From: an uncultured Eubacteriales bacterium
GTDB lineage: Bacteria > Bacillota > Clostridia > Christensenellales > CAG-917
NCBI GenBank assembly: GCA_900544575.1
Contig: UQVO01000001.1
Coordinates: 113,827-177,826 of the forward strand
DNA: 64,000 nt
Direction of reading: 5' to 3'
Positions within the stretch are counted from its first letter, which is position 1; every line of letters starts with the position of its first letter. This document shows, in pieces, positions 17,127-24,629 of the stretch. The notes beneath the pieces were generated by a model. That model was not told where the DNA came from. It did not search any database and saw only the letters and a list, made by a program, of their open reading frames with translations. A program made the translations under genes and the position numbers.

Positions 17127-17385
17127 CGTTTGTGCCTGCGTCTCCTCTGCGCGTCGCGAAAATACGGACGTTCGCCATGCTCCTCGTTTCCCCGCTCCGC
17201 CGTAAACTGTCGCGTTGCTCTCTGATTTTCGCTCCGCGGGGCGGCTTACGCCGCTGTTTTTCAAACGGACGAGCGGGTTTTAATATGTCGCCAAACCGTA
17301 TTTTCACCTTTTGAAAAGTACTACACATTACTTCCCGTGGGAAGCGTTGAATACAACTCCAAATTAGAAGACAGTTCACTTGGTG
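17127..17385. other. Non-coding gap after tRNA-Thr
   Basis: Together with the tRNA 3' terminator, about 310 bp without a supported gene. I see short low-quality frames only and no promoter or repeat I would defend. Base composition falls sharply toward 17,300, marking entry into the low-GC orphan gene. Confidence 0.5.
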
Positions 17386-17784
17386 CTACACTTTTATTTC
17401 GTCTGCGATTTTGATAAAGTAATGTTTCAAATATGTATTTGCCCGTTCTTCGTTTAAAACAAAAACGCCTTTGAATATGTATTTGCGACGATATCCGCTT
17501 TCGTCAACGGCAATAACAATACGGTGCAAATTGAGATGTTCCTGCAAAGGTATTCCATCATATTTTTTTCTAGTCAGTATGAGATTTTCTTCCAGCAGTT
17601 CGTTTTCATTGATAAAACTGTTTCTCCAGCCGTCGCGATTTTTTTTATCAAAACGCACCATCCAAACAATGACGTTTTCATCATACTTCCAGACGGATTT
17701 CATCCATTGTTCATAATTTGTTCCAAAAACTTTGTTGAGAAAATCAGCGTGGGTATCTGCGTAAAAAATGTCATTGGTTTTCAT
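17386..17784 (-). CDS. Low-GC hypothetical protein
   Basis: A 132-aa protein I do not recognise. It begins MKTNDIFYADTHADFLNKVF and is rich in Lys, Asn, Glu and aromatic residues, with YDENVIVWMVRFDKK and a later hydrophobic strand; no membrane segment or signal peptide. AAGGAG lies 6-8 bases before the ATG at 17784, which supports a real gene. The AT-rich codon use is unlike its neighbours and suggests recent acquisition next to a tRNA gene. No function is proposed. Confidence 0.6.
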   Translation of the reverse strand: MKTNDIFYADTHADFLNKVFGTNYEQWMKSVWKYDENVIVWMVRFDKKNRDGWRNSFINENELLEENLILTRKKYDGIPLQEHLNLHRIVIAVDESGYRRKYIFKGVFVLNEERANTYLKHYFIKIADEIKV

Positions 17785-17909
17785 AGGTACTCCTTTTTAC
17801 ATAGTGACGTTACAAAACGCATTATATATTATACATGCAATTCCCAATCAATCTACAAAAAATCATAATAGCATACGTATTATCGTTCCTATAAATATAA
17901 CCGCGGCGG

Positions 17910-18839
17910 TCAGGGCAAGGCGATGAGGGTGATTTCCGTGGGATAGACGGGCGAGCTTTTGTAGCGGAGATAGAAACGGTAGCCCTCGGCGAAAGAGTCT
18001 ATCATACGCGGAATTTTCCACAGGTCCTCGTTGTTGTGATAGACGGAAATGAGGAGTTTCGGGCGGTCGCGCCGTATGTGCTCCGCCGCGCCGCGCAGCG
18101 CCTTCTGCTCGAAGCCTTCGATGTCCGCCTTGATGAGGGTCACGGGCTCCTGTATATCGGCGTCGAGGGTGACCACGTCCACCTCGCGCACGCCCTCTTC
18201 CGCGAGAGTATTGGACGACGAACTCGCGTCGCAGGGCGAAAGTCGGAGCGTGCCCTCTTCGTCGGACACGCCTTTCAGGCGCATATCTATGCGCTCGAAA
18301 CGCGAAAGAGTCTGTTTCATCAGTTCGAAAATCTCGGGGGTTATTTCGTAGCAGTATATCTTTTTGTAGCAATCCGCGCCGTAATTGACTAGGTAGGACA
18401 CCACGCTGTCGCCTATATACGCGCCGAGGTCGACCACCACTTCGTCGCGCGTGCACTTGACCAAATCGAGGTCGAAATACTCGTCGAAAAGATACTCTTT
18501 CGTTTCCGTCGAGGTCTTGAAGTCGTAACGGTACCAGTTGTTGAGGACGGCGAACAAAGTTTTTTTGGAGCGGAAATCGGCAAGTCTGCCGTAAAGCCAG
18601 ACGAAATCGCCCATATGCTCGCGGAGCGCGCGGGCTTTCAGCTCTATCTCCTCGAAAACGCCCGCGTCAGGGTCAAGCCTGCCCCAGAACCCGAATTTGT
18701 TGAAAAAGTCTGCAAGACTGCGCTGCGTATCGCGGTGCACGGCGGCAAATGCCGTCTTTATGTTGCGGCAGATGTCCTCTTCCGTCAGACTTTCGATTTC
18801 CTTTGCCAGGTCGAAAAACTTCTTGTCGATAATATTCAT
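17910..18839 (-). CDS. FkbM family SAM-dependent methyltransferase
   Basis: A 309-aa protein. The C-terminal half is an FkbM methyltransferase: motif I VVDLGAYIGDSVVSYL, then YCYEITPEIFELMKQ, VDVVTLDAD and LIKADIEGFEQKALRGA, ending in the family's sugar- or small-molecule-modifying core. The N-terminal 110 residues are a helical extension. Start ATG 18839 is favoured because GGGAG is 8 bases upstream; GTG 18848 is possible. It stands alone, 110 bp downstream of sirTM, and its ribosome site is inside a 10-bp inverted repeat. Confidence 0.82.
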   Translation of the reverse strand: MNIIDKKFFDLAKEIESLTEEDICRNIKTAFAAVHRDTQRSLADFFNKFGFWGRLDPDAGVFEEIELKARALREHMGDFVWLYGRLADFRSKKTLFAVLNNWYRYDFKTSTETKEYLFDEYFDLDLVKCTRDEVVVDLGAYIGDSVVSYLVNYGADCYKKIYCYEITPEIFELMKQTLSRFERIDMRLKGVSDEEGTLRLSPCDASSSSNTLAEEGVREVDVVTLDADIQEPVTLIKADIEGFEQKALRGAAEHIRRDRPKLLISVYHNNEDLWKIPRMIDSFAEGYRFYLRYKSSPVYPTEITLIALP

Positions 18840-18844
18840 CGGAC

Positions 18845-18895
18845 GCACTCCCGTAAGGCTTCTGCTTTACTATATGCCGCATAGCACGGGAGTGC
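18845..18895 (-). promoter_or_regulatory. Inverted repeat covering the FkbM ribosome-binding site
   Basis: GCACTCCCGT (18845-18854) and ACGGGAGTGC (18886-18895) are perfect 10-bp complements. In the minus-strand RNA the proximal arm contains the GGGAG of the FkbM gene, so a transcript from upstream would bury it. A TATAGT hexamer lies in the loop and could alternatively be a -10 box. Confidence 0.45.
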
Positions 18896-18949
18896 CGCTA
18901 CGATTTCGGAAAGCCGCGCCCGAAGCGCGGCGGAACGGCGGGAAGAAAA

Positions 18950-19819
18950 TCAGCTGACAAGACGTTCCAGCACGCCGCCGATATCTTCGGACAGACAGAC
19001 GGAGCGGTCCGCAATCTCCTCCGGCGCATACGCCGTTTGCAGGTTGACGCATACATATCGGGCATTCGCGTTTTCGTAAGTCATACGAAGGAAAGGATAT
19101 TTGATTATGCCGGGCGTATTCATCCCCACGCCGAGTTCGAGGAACAGCACCCTGCCCCCGTCGCAGGCGCGCAGGAAATCCGTGTACCGCCTGCACGCGG
19201 CGTGCCATCCTTCGTCCTCCACAAACCTGTCGTCCGCACGCAGATTCGTGGTCATAGGTCTGCCGCACACGGGACAGCGCGGCACGAGTTCGGACGGAAT
19301 GCGCATATTTTTCTGCGCGTCCAGCATCGCGCGCACCTGTTCTTTGTTGTCGTATGTGCGGTTGTGGCAAGGCACGGAACACTGGAACAGCCCGTAGTCG
19401 CCCTGCGTGTAAAACAACCGTTTTTTGTCAAACCCCGCGACCTGAAAACGGTGGTCGACGTTGGTGGTGAGGACGAAGTAATTTTTGTCCCGCACGAGGT
19501 CGAGCAATGTCTCGTAAGGCTTGCCCGCGGGACAGTCGTAACGGTTTATCCAGATGTAGCGCGACCAGTATGCCCAAAACTCTTCTTTGCACGAATAGGG
19601 GTAAAAACCACCCGAATACATATCGTTAAACCCGTATTTTGCGGAAAAGTCGGCAAAATACTTCTCGAAGCGCTCGCCCGAATAAGCAAACCCCGCAGAC
19701 GTCGAAAGCCCCGCTCCCGCGCCTATAATCACGGCGTCGGCAGCGTTCAGCCACTCCCGCACGCGGGAGATATTTTCCGCATCGTCCGCCCTACGGCTGA
19801 CGTCGAAGTTCTTTTTCAT
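18950..19819 (-). CDS. SirTM, macrodomain-linked class M sirtuin
   Basis: SirTM proteins transfer ADP-ribose from NAD to protein targets and are encoded beside a zinc macrodomain that removes it. The 289-aa protein has the NAD-binding GAGAGLSTSAGF (33-44), the class-M replacement of the usual HD motif TTNVDHRF (NVDH 120-123), and FYTQGDYGLFQC with Gln139 in the position assigned to catalysis. Zinc-ribbon cysteines occur in CSVPC and RCPVCGRP. It overlaps the macrodomain gene by 29 bp. The GcvH-L and LplA2 partners of the staphylococcal and streptococcal operons are not in this window. Confidence 0.92.
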   Translation of the reverse strand: MKKNFDVSRRADDAENISRVREWLNAADAVIIGAGAGLSTSAGFAYSGERFEKYFADFSAKYGFNDMYSGGFYPYSCKEEFWAYWSRYIWINRYDCPAGKPYETLLDLVRDKNYFVLTTNVDHRFQVAGFDKKRLFYTQGDYGLFQCSVPCHNRTYDNKEQVRAMLDAQKNMRIPSELVPRCPVCGRPMTTNLRADDRFVEDEGWHAACRRYTDFLRACDGGRVLFLELGVGMNTPGIIKYPFLRMTYENANARYVCVNLQTAYAPEEIADRSVCLSEDIGGVLERLVS

Positions 19820-20555
19820 ACGCCCTCCTGTCCTCGTCCGTAAACACGTCGAAGACCACTTTCAGCCCGCTTTTGTTTTCCGCGAGCTTTTCCCTGACCG
19901 CCGCCACCGCCACGCGGCACGCTTCCTCGCGCGGGTAACGGAACTCGCCCGTCGAAATGCAGCAGAACGCCAAGGAAGACAGTCCGCGCCGCTCAGCCTC
20001 TTCCAGACAGGAAACGTAACAGCCGCGCAGGTCCGCTTCGTTGCGCGCCGTGACTTTTCCGTATACGACGGGACCGACGGTGTGGAAGATGTAACGGCAG
20101 GGAAGGTTGTACCCTCCCGTCACTTTGACGCCGCCCGCAGACTCTTCGCCGCCGCGCATAATGCGGTTGCATTCCAGGCGCACCTGCACACCCGCCGCCG
20201 AATGTATCGCGTTGTCTATGCACCCGTGCAGAGGATAAAAACATCCGAGCAGCGCGCTGTTTGCCGCATTGACGATTGCGTCCGCGTTCAGCCGCGTTAT
20301 GTCGCCCTGCCAGAGCGCTATGCCGTCCTCGAAACGGAGTGTGTCGACGTCGACAATCCCTTTGTCGCGCACGACGGCGGAAAGATATTCGTCCTGCAAA
20401 CGCAGAAATTCCTCCGTGACGGGAAGCGGCGGGCGGACGTTGGACAACGCGCGGAAAAGCCGCGGCTTTTCTTCCCCGCTCACGGCAGGGGGCGCCTCTC
20501 CCCTCTCTTCGCACAGGATTTCTATCAGTCTGTCAAGGTTTCGGTTCACGGTCAT
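19791..20555 (-). CDS. Zinc-dependent macrodomain protein-ADP-ribose hydrolase
   Basis: Removes ADP-ribose placed by SirTM. In the 254-aa protein the macrodomain core is WQGDITRLNADAIVNAANS, followed by the zinc-macro signature GCFYPLHGCIDNAIH with Cys105, His110 and Cys112 as expected metal ligands. KVTGGYNLPCRYIFHTVGP and CCISTGEFRYP complete the fold. The 80-aa N-terminal helical part is usual in this subgroup. ATG 20555 is preferred to GTG 20564, which sits too close to AAAGGCGG. It is read with sirTM. Confidence 0.92.
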   Translation of the reverse strand: MTVNRNLDRLIEILCEERGEAPPAVSGEEKPRLFRALSNVRPPLPVTEEFLRLQDEYLSAVVRDKGIVDVDTLRFEDGIALWQGDITRLNADAIVNAANSALLGCFYPLHGCIDNAIHSAAGVQVRLECNRIMRGGEESAGGVKVTGGYNLPCRYIFHTVGPVVYGKVTARNEADLRGCYVSCLEEAERRGLSSLAFCCISTGEFRYPREEACRVAVAAVREKLAENKSGLKVVFDVFTDEDRRAYEKELRRQP

Positions 20556-20601
20556 ATTTTTCACCGCCTTTCCCGCAGCGGCAGGTTTTGTACCGCCTGC
20601 G

Positions 20602-20630
20602 CGGGAGAGCGCCGTGACGGCGCTCTCCCG
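20602..20630 (-). repeat. 12-bp stem-loop between MBL-like and macrodomain genes
   Basis: CGGGAGAGCGCC (20602-20613) and GGCGCTCTCCCG (20619-20630) form a perfect stem with a 5-nt loop. No T-tract follows in the minus direction, so it is not a standard terminator; it may set mRNA stability or partial termination between the genes. Confidence 0.6.
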
Positions 20631-20644
20631 TTATGATATCACAT

Positions 20645-21460
20645 TCAGCCGCCGAAGAAGAAGCCCGTCGTCATATCGAGATAATTCTCGCCGCTGTAAT
20701 CCGGATAACGCTTCTGCACTTCCGCCTTGAACTCCGCCCCGTCCGCGCTGCGCGCCGCAATCGCTTTGAGGTCCTCGATGTACGCGATTTTGGTGCGCAC
20801 GTCTTTGAGGTCTTCGGGGGTGTAGTGCGAAGTGAGCACGAGTGTGTAACCCTTTTCTAGATAGCCGTTGAGCTGTGCCGCTATGGCGTCCGCGTGTGAG
20901 CTGCCCGCGACGATGGAATGACAGTCGTGACCGAGCATATGGGTGTAGACCGCGTTGATTTCGGGGATTTCGACGTCGAACGCGTCGGGAGTGACGGTGA
21001 CGACGAATTCTATGCCGCAGACGACGGTTTTGCCCGCGCCGATAACGTCCGTGATTTTGTGAGGTGTCGCGTCGAATATATCTCCGAACGCAGCGGTGAA
21101 TTTGTCGCCGAGCGCCTTGCCGCCGCCGCGCAATCCGTACTCGACCGCGTTTTCCGTGGAATATTTCCTCGCATTCGGCAGATAAGTGCCGCCGCACATA
21201 TGATATGCGATGAGCATTGCGGAGACGGAGAGTCCCCTGTCCGCAAAATATTCGTCAAGCTCCGCGTAGTTGTCGTAAAAACAGGGCGCTTCCAGCGCGA
21301 CCACTCTGCCCTCCTTCTCGAAGAAGAACACTTCGTCGTCGATGAAATCGTTGGTCTTGTACGCGTGCAGTTTTATGCCGCCGAAATCGTAGACGTTCAT
21401 CTCGCCCTTTGCAAGCTTCAGCGTTTCGTAAGAATTCTTGTTGAGTTGTGCCGTTTTCAT
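20645..21460 (-). CDS. MBL-fold-like protein lacking the metal motif
   Basis: A 271-aa protein that resembles metallo-beta-lactamase-fold proteins in strand/helix order: KLHAYKTNDFIDDEVFFFE, VVALEAPCFYDNYAEL, then AYHMCGGTYL where an HxHxDH zinc motif would be expected. A second histidine-containing segment is GHDCHSIVAG, and LVLTSHYTPEDL is near the end. Only scattered histidines remain, so hydrolase activity is doubtful. ATG 21460 has CGGAG at good spacing. Its promoter carries two Rrf2-type operators, and the macrodomain-sirTM pair follows 89 bp later. Confidence 0.6.
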   Translation of the reverse strand: MKTAQLNKNSYETLKLAKGEMNVYDFGGIKLHAYKTNDFIDDEVFFFEKEGRVVALEAPCFYDNYAELDEYFADRGLSVSAMLIAYHMCGGTYLPNARKYSTENAVEYGLRGGGKALGDKFTAAFGDIFDATPHKITDVIGAGKTVVCGIEFVVTVTPDAFDVEIPEINAVYTHMLGHDCHSIVAGSSHADAIAAQLNGYLEKGYTLVLTSHYTPEDLKDVRTKIAYIEDLKAIAARSADGAEFKAEVQKRYPDYSGENYLDMTTGFFFGG

Positions 21461-21485
21461 AGTCTGTCTCCGCATTGTTTTTTGA

Positions 21486-21504
21486 TGTAATCATCTTGAT
21501 TACA
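21486..21504. promoter_or_regulatory. Operator 2 of the MBL-like gene
   Basis: TGTAATC (21486-21492) and GATTACA (21498-21504) form a perfect inverted repeat with a 5-bp spacer. It lies over the predicted transcription start, next to the -10 box. Confidence 0.6.
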
Positions 21505-21509
21505 ACAGC

Positions 21510-21539
21510 ATAATAACCCACGCCTTGTTGTAATGTCAA
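21510..21539 (-). promoter_or_regulatory. Promoter of the MBL-like/macrodomain genes
   Basis: Minus strand TTGACA (21534-21539), 18 bp, TATTAT (21510-21515). The -35 box lies inside operator 1. Confidence 0.65.
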
Positions 21540-21548
21540 GCGTTACAA
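21528..21548. promoter_or_regulatory. Operator 1 of the MBL-like gene
   Basis: TTGTAA...TTACAA inverted repeat across TTGTAATGTCAAGCGTTACA, covering the -35 box. The same sequence, with one core change, recurs in front of rrf2 at 22101. Confidence 0.68.
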
Positions 21549-21637
21549 CAAAAAATCCGAAAAATTTTTGCGGGCAAAAAAACTCCCTTCGGAATGCGAA
21601 GGGAGCAAAGACGCGGAGATAAATTTCCGTCCGTTTT

Positions 21638-22066
21638 TCAGTTTATTTTCGAGTTGAGCTCTGCAATGAGGTCGTAAAGAGTGACGTTTTTCAGCGAATT
21701 CTCCATCGCGGTCTGCGCGTCCGCAAGATGTCCGTCGAGCACCGCGTGGATGTTTGCGCCCACGGGACAGTCGGGGTTCGGGTTTTCGTGGAAATGGAAT
21801 ATGTCCCCTTCCACGCTGTCCACCGCCTTATAGATGTCGTAAAGGGTTATGTCGGCGGGGTCTTTGACCAATGTCGCGCCGCCGCTGCCCGCCTTTACGT
21901 CCACCATACCCGCCGCTTTCAGGCTGAGAAGGGTGCGGCGTATGACGACGGGGTTCACGCGGACGCTGGACGCAATGAAATCCGACGTGGTCTTGAACCT
22001 GCCCTGAAAGGTGTATATTGCAAGCAGCGTATGCACCGCCACGGTAAATCTGGAAGTAATCTTCAT
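21638..22066 (-). CDS. Rrf2 family transcriptional regulator
   Basis: A 142-aa winged-helix regulator starting MKITSRFTVAVHTLLAIYTF. The recognition region is IASSVRVNPVVIRRTLLSLKAAGMV and the wing GSGGATLVKDPADITLYDIYKAV. It has a single cysteine (PDCPVG), not the three-Cys cluster site of IscR/NsrR, so it is closer to the YwnA-type cluster-free group. ATG 22066 follows GAGGTG. Matching operators precede this gene and the MBL-like gene, which indicates autoregulation and control of the downstream operon. Confidence 0.9.
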   Translation of the reverse strand: MKITSRFTVAVHTLLAIYTFQGRFKTTSDFIASSVRVNPVVIRRTLLSLKAAGMVDVKAGSGGATLVKDPADITLYDIYKAVDSVEGDIFHFHENPNPDCPVGANIHAVLDGHLADAQTAMENSLKNVTLYDLIAELNSKIN

Positions 22067-22083
22067 AGAGCACCTCACGGGAA

Positions 22084-22120
22084 ATGTTACACCCGCGAAA
22101 TTGTAATGTCAAGGGTTACA
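22084..22120 (-). promoter_or_regulatory. rrf2 promoter with embedded operator
   Basis: Minus strand TTGACA (22107-22112), 17 bp, TAACAT (22084-22089). TTGTAATGTCAAGGGTTACA (22101-22120) covers the -35, exactly as in the MBL-like promoter. A half-site TGTTACA overlaps the -10. Confidence 0.68.
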
Positions 22121-22142
22121 CCGCCTGTGCGCGGCGGAGTTT

Positions 22143-23300
22143 TCAGGGAACGATGACGTCGGCGAGATAGCTCGAAGCGATGAGCACGGCGAGATAGCCG
22201 AAGTTGATGAGGGAAAACAGTCCGAGATACCGCGCGGTGGAACCCGGACAGCGGCGGCGGTATTCGCCGAGGGTGATGAGGCTTGCGAGGGAGGCGACGG
22301 GAGTGCCCAGCCCGCCTATGTTTACGGCGACCAGCAGGTGGCGGTAATCGGACGTAAAGCGCGACAGTAGCACCGCGGACGGGACGTTGCTGATGACCTG
22401 GCAGGACGCCGTACCGACGAGCAGCGGGGACAGCGCGACGAGAGAGCCGAGCGCGCTCTCGACGGCGGGAATGCGCGCAAGGTTGCCCGAAAAGACGAAA
22501 AACGCGCAGAACGTGAGCAGCAGACCGTAATCCACTTTGAGGAACGCGCGCGGTTCGAGCACCAGCAGCGCGAGCGTGACGGCGGCAAGCCCGACATAGA
22601 ACGGAAACACGCGGAAAACGATGAGCACCGACAGCGCGAAAAGCACGAAATAAACCACCGTACGCCACACGGGCGGCGCGGGGACTTCGGGCGTTTCAAG
22701 CGCAACGTGTTCGGGTTTCACGACAAGGCAGGTCAGGGCTATCAGCACGAACGCGACGGCAAAAGGCAGGGCCATTACGGCAAAGAACTCGCCCGCGTTT
22801 ATGGAATAATAGGAGTAAAGATACAGGTTCTGCGGATTGCCGAAAGGCGTGAGCATACCGCCGAGGTTTGCGGCGACGTTCTGCATTATAAACACGAAAG
22901 CGGTATACTTTTTCTTGCCGCAGGAGGAGAGCGCGAACCACCCGAGCGGCAGAAAAGTTATGAGCGCCATATCGTTCGCCATAATCATCGAGCCGAAATA
23001 GGTCACGAAGACCAGCGCGAACGCGACGCGGCGCATATTGCCGAACGCCGTGACTATCTTGCCCGCCAACCACTCGAAAAAGTGTCTTTCTTTGAGGGCG
23101 GACACGACGGCGAGCGTGCAGAACAGACACGAAAGCGTGTCGAGGTCGAAATAATCGGCATATCCCTCGTCGGGATGCACAAAAATACAGGTCACCGCGG
23201 CGGCGATAACGGCAATGATTAACACCGCGTGGCTTTTCAGCGCAGCCGTGAACGCGCCGAAGCGCGGATGTACGTCGTGTCTTCCCGCAATCGTGCTCAT
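22143..23300 (-). CDS. Ion transporter superfamily permease (ArsB/NhaD/SLC13-like)
   Basis: A 385-aa membrane protein with about ten TM helices. Two re-entrant repeats typical of the IT superfamily are recognisable: ANDMALITFLPL with NLGGMLTPFGNPQNLYLYSY in the first half, and CQVISNVPSAVLLSRF with NIGGLGTPVASLASLIT in the second. Such proteins carry arsenite, citrate, dicarboxylates or Na+/H+; the substrate is not determined. No clear Shine-Dalgarno precedes ATG 23300. It ends just upstream of the rrf2 promoter on the same strand. Confidence 0.8.
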   Translation of the reverse strand: MSTIAGRHDVHPRFGAFTAALKSHAVLIIAVIAAAVTCIFVHPDEGYADYFDLDTLSCLFCTLAVVSALKERHFFEWLAGKIVTAFGNMRRVAFALVFVTYFGSMIMANDMALITFLPLGWFALSSCGKKKYTAFVFIMQNVAANLGGMLTPFGNPQNLYLYSYYSINAGEFFAVMALPFAVAFVLIALTCLVVKPEHVALETPEVPAPPVWRTVVYFVLFALSVLIVFRVFPFYVGLAAVTLALLVLEPRAFLKVDYGLLLTFCAFFVFSGNLARIPAVESALGSLVALSPLLVGTASCQVISNVPSAVLLSRFTSDYRHLLVAVNIGGLGTPVASLASLITLGEYRRRCPGSTARYLGLFSLINFGYLAVLIASSYLADVIVP

Positions 23301-23447
23301 AACGGAAAATATTTGTATGACTTTTTCCCGAAAAAAGCAAGCGTTTGAAGCCTGAAAATTTATTCTTTTTCCGCTCAGCGCCGTCTTCCCGCCTGCGCCG
23401 CAAAAAAAAGGCGCGGTAGCGCCGCGCCCGAAGATATGTCCGTGTTT

Positions 23448-24629
23448 TCAGTCGTCGTCGAAACGGTCGTCGTCATCGTCGTCGTCATCGTCGTCATACG
23501 GACGGTCGCCGCCCGCTTCGCTGCCGTCGCCGAAGACGTAATGATACTCCCCTTCGCGCACATAAATGCGGAATGACACGGGAGTGCCGTCCAGATTGCC
23601 GTGCACGGCTATGACGCGCTCGCCGCCCTCCGTTTCGTCCTCGAAATACAGGGTTTCGCGCGCGCCCCCGCGCTCTATGGTCATCATAAGTTCCAGCTCG
23701 CCGTTTTCTTCCTCGTACTCGACGGTCATCCGCTCCACCGTCTCACCGTCGCGGCGGACCGTGTAGACGTACTCGACTTCCGTTTCGGACTCCTGCCCTT
23801 CCTCTTCCGTTTCGTACTCCTGCCTCACTTCGATGTACGAGCGTCTGTCATCGGACGTATACGCGCGGAAAAACAGCTCTCCGCCCTGCTCCCCGCTCTC
23901 CGTTTCCGTCTGATAGTTGCCCGTGACGGGATACTCCGCGCCGTCCACGACGAGGACGCCGTCTATCGCATAGTTCTCTTCCCTTTCGTCGTCGTCCGTG
24001 CTCGCTCCCACAAACTGCTTGTTGTAATACAGCGTATAGGACGAAGTCCCGCCGAGCAGGTCCGTGCTCACGACGTTCATCCCGAAGGAGTAGCCTTCCG
24101 CGGGAGCGACCGCCGTTTCCGTTATGCCGCCGTCCGAGAGCAGACTTTCCACAATGGAAAGATACTTGTTGAGCGTTTCCACCTGCTCCGCGTCCGAGCC
24201 CGATGCGCTCTCCGCCTGAGTCTCCGCCGCGCTTCCCGCTTCCGCCGCGGTCTGCGCCGCGCCGCTCCCCGCAGACGACAGTATGGACCCTACCGACGCC
24301 GCTCCGTAAGCGTAAAAGGAGTCCGCGTCCGTTATGGAACCGAATATTCCGCCTCCGGGAGGCGTGACCGTCCCCGACGTGCCGCCGCGTCCCAACCATA
24401 GCGGCAGGAATATGCAGAGGAACACCGCCGCAATGAGCACCACGGCGATTACGGCCGTCGTCGCCTTGCGCCTGTCCGTGACCGCGCGTTCGCCGCCGTG
24501 GGCATAGGAAAGCCTGCTCTCCGTGACGGAAGAGATGCCCAGGTCGCGCTTGACTTTCTCCTTCACCCTTTCGTCGGGCAGGATTTCGGCGCGGTGTTCC
24601 GCAAGCAGTTTTTTCACGTCCTTCTTCAT
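23448..24629 (-). CDS. Membrane anti-sigma candidate with exported sensor-like domain
   Basis: A 393-aa single-pass protein. Residues 1-55 are charged and cytoplasmic (MKKDVKKLLAEHRAEILPDE), a TM segment lies at about 58-80, then a Ser/Ala-rich linker and an exported domain rich in Glu, Thr and Tyr. The C-terminus is almost pure Asp. No HxxxCxxC zinc anti-sigma motif is present. Its start overlaps the sigma gene by 4 bp, as in sigma/anti-sigma pairs. The exported part (from about residue 105 to the end) aligns with the divergent lipoprotein: DGxEY, EExYAIxG, VERxTxEYExExGE and GGxxExxxFE recur in order. The anti-sigma role is inferred from position and topology. Confidence 0.7.
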   Translation of the reverse strand: MKKDVKKLLAEHRAEILPDERVKEKVKRDLGISSVTESRLSYAHGGERAVTDRRKATTAVIAVVLIAAVFLCIFLPLWLGRGGTSGTVTPPGGGIFGSITDADSFYAYGAASVGSILSSAGSGAAQTAAEAGSAAETQAESASGSDAEQVETLNKYLSIVESLLSDGGITETAVAPAEGYSFGMNVVSTDLLGGTSSYTLYYNKQFVGASTDDDEREENYAIDGVLVVDGAEYPVTGNYQTETESGEQGGELFFRAYTSDDRRSYIEVRQEYETEEEGQESETEVEYVYTVRRDGETVERMTVEYEEENGELELMMTIERGGARETLYFEDETEGGERVIAVHGNLDGTPVSFRIYVREGEYHYVFGDGSEAGGDRPYDDDDDDDDDDRFDDD

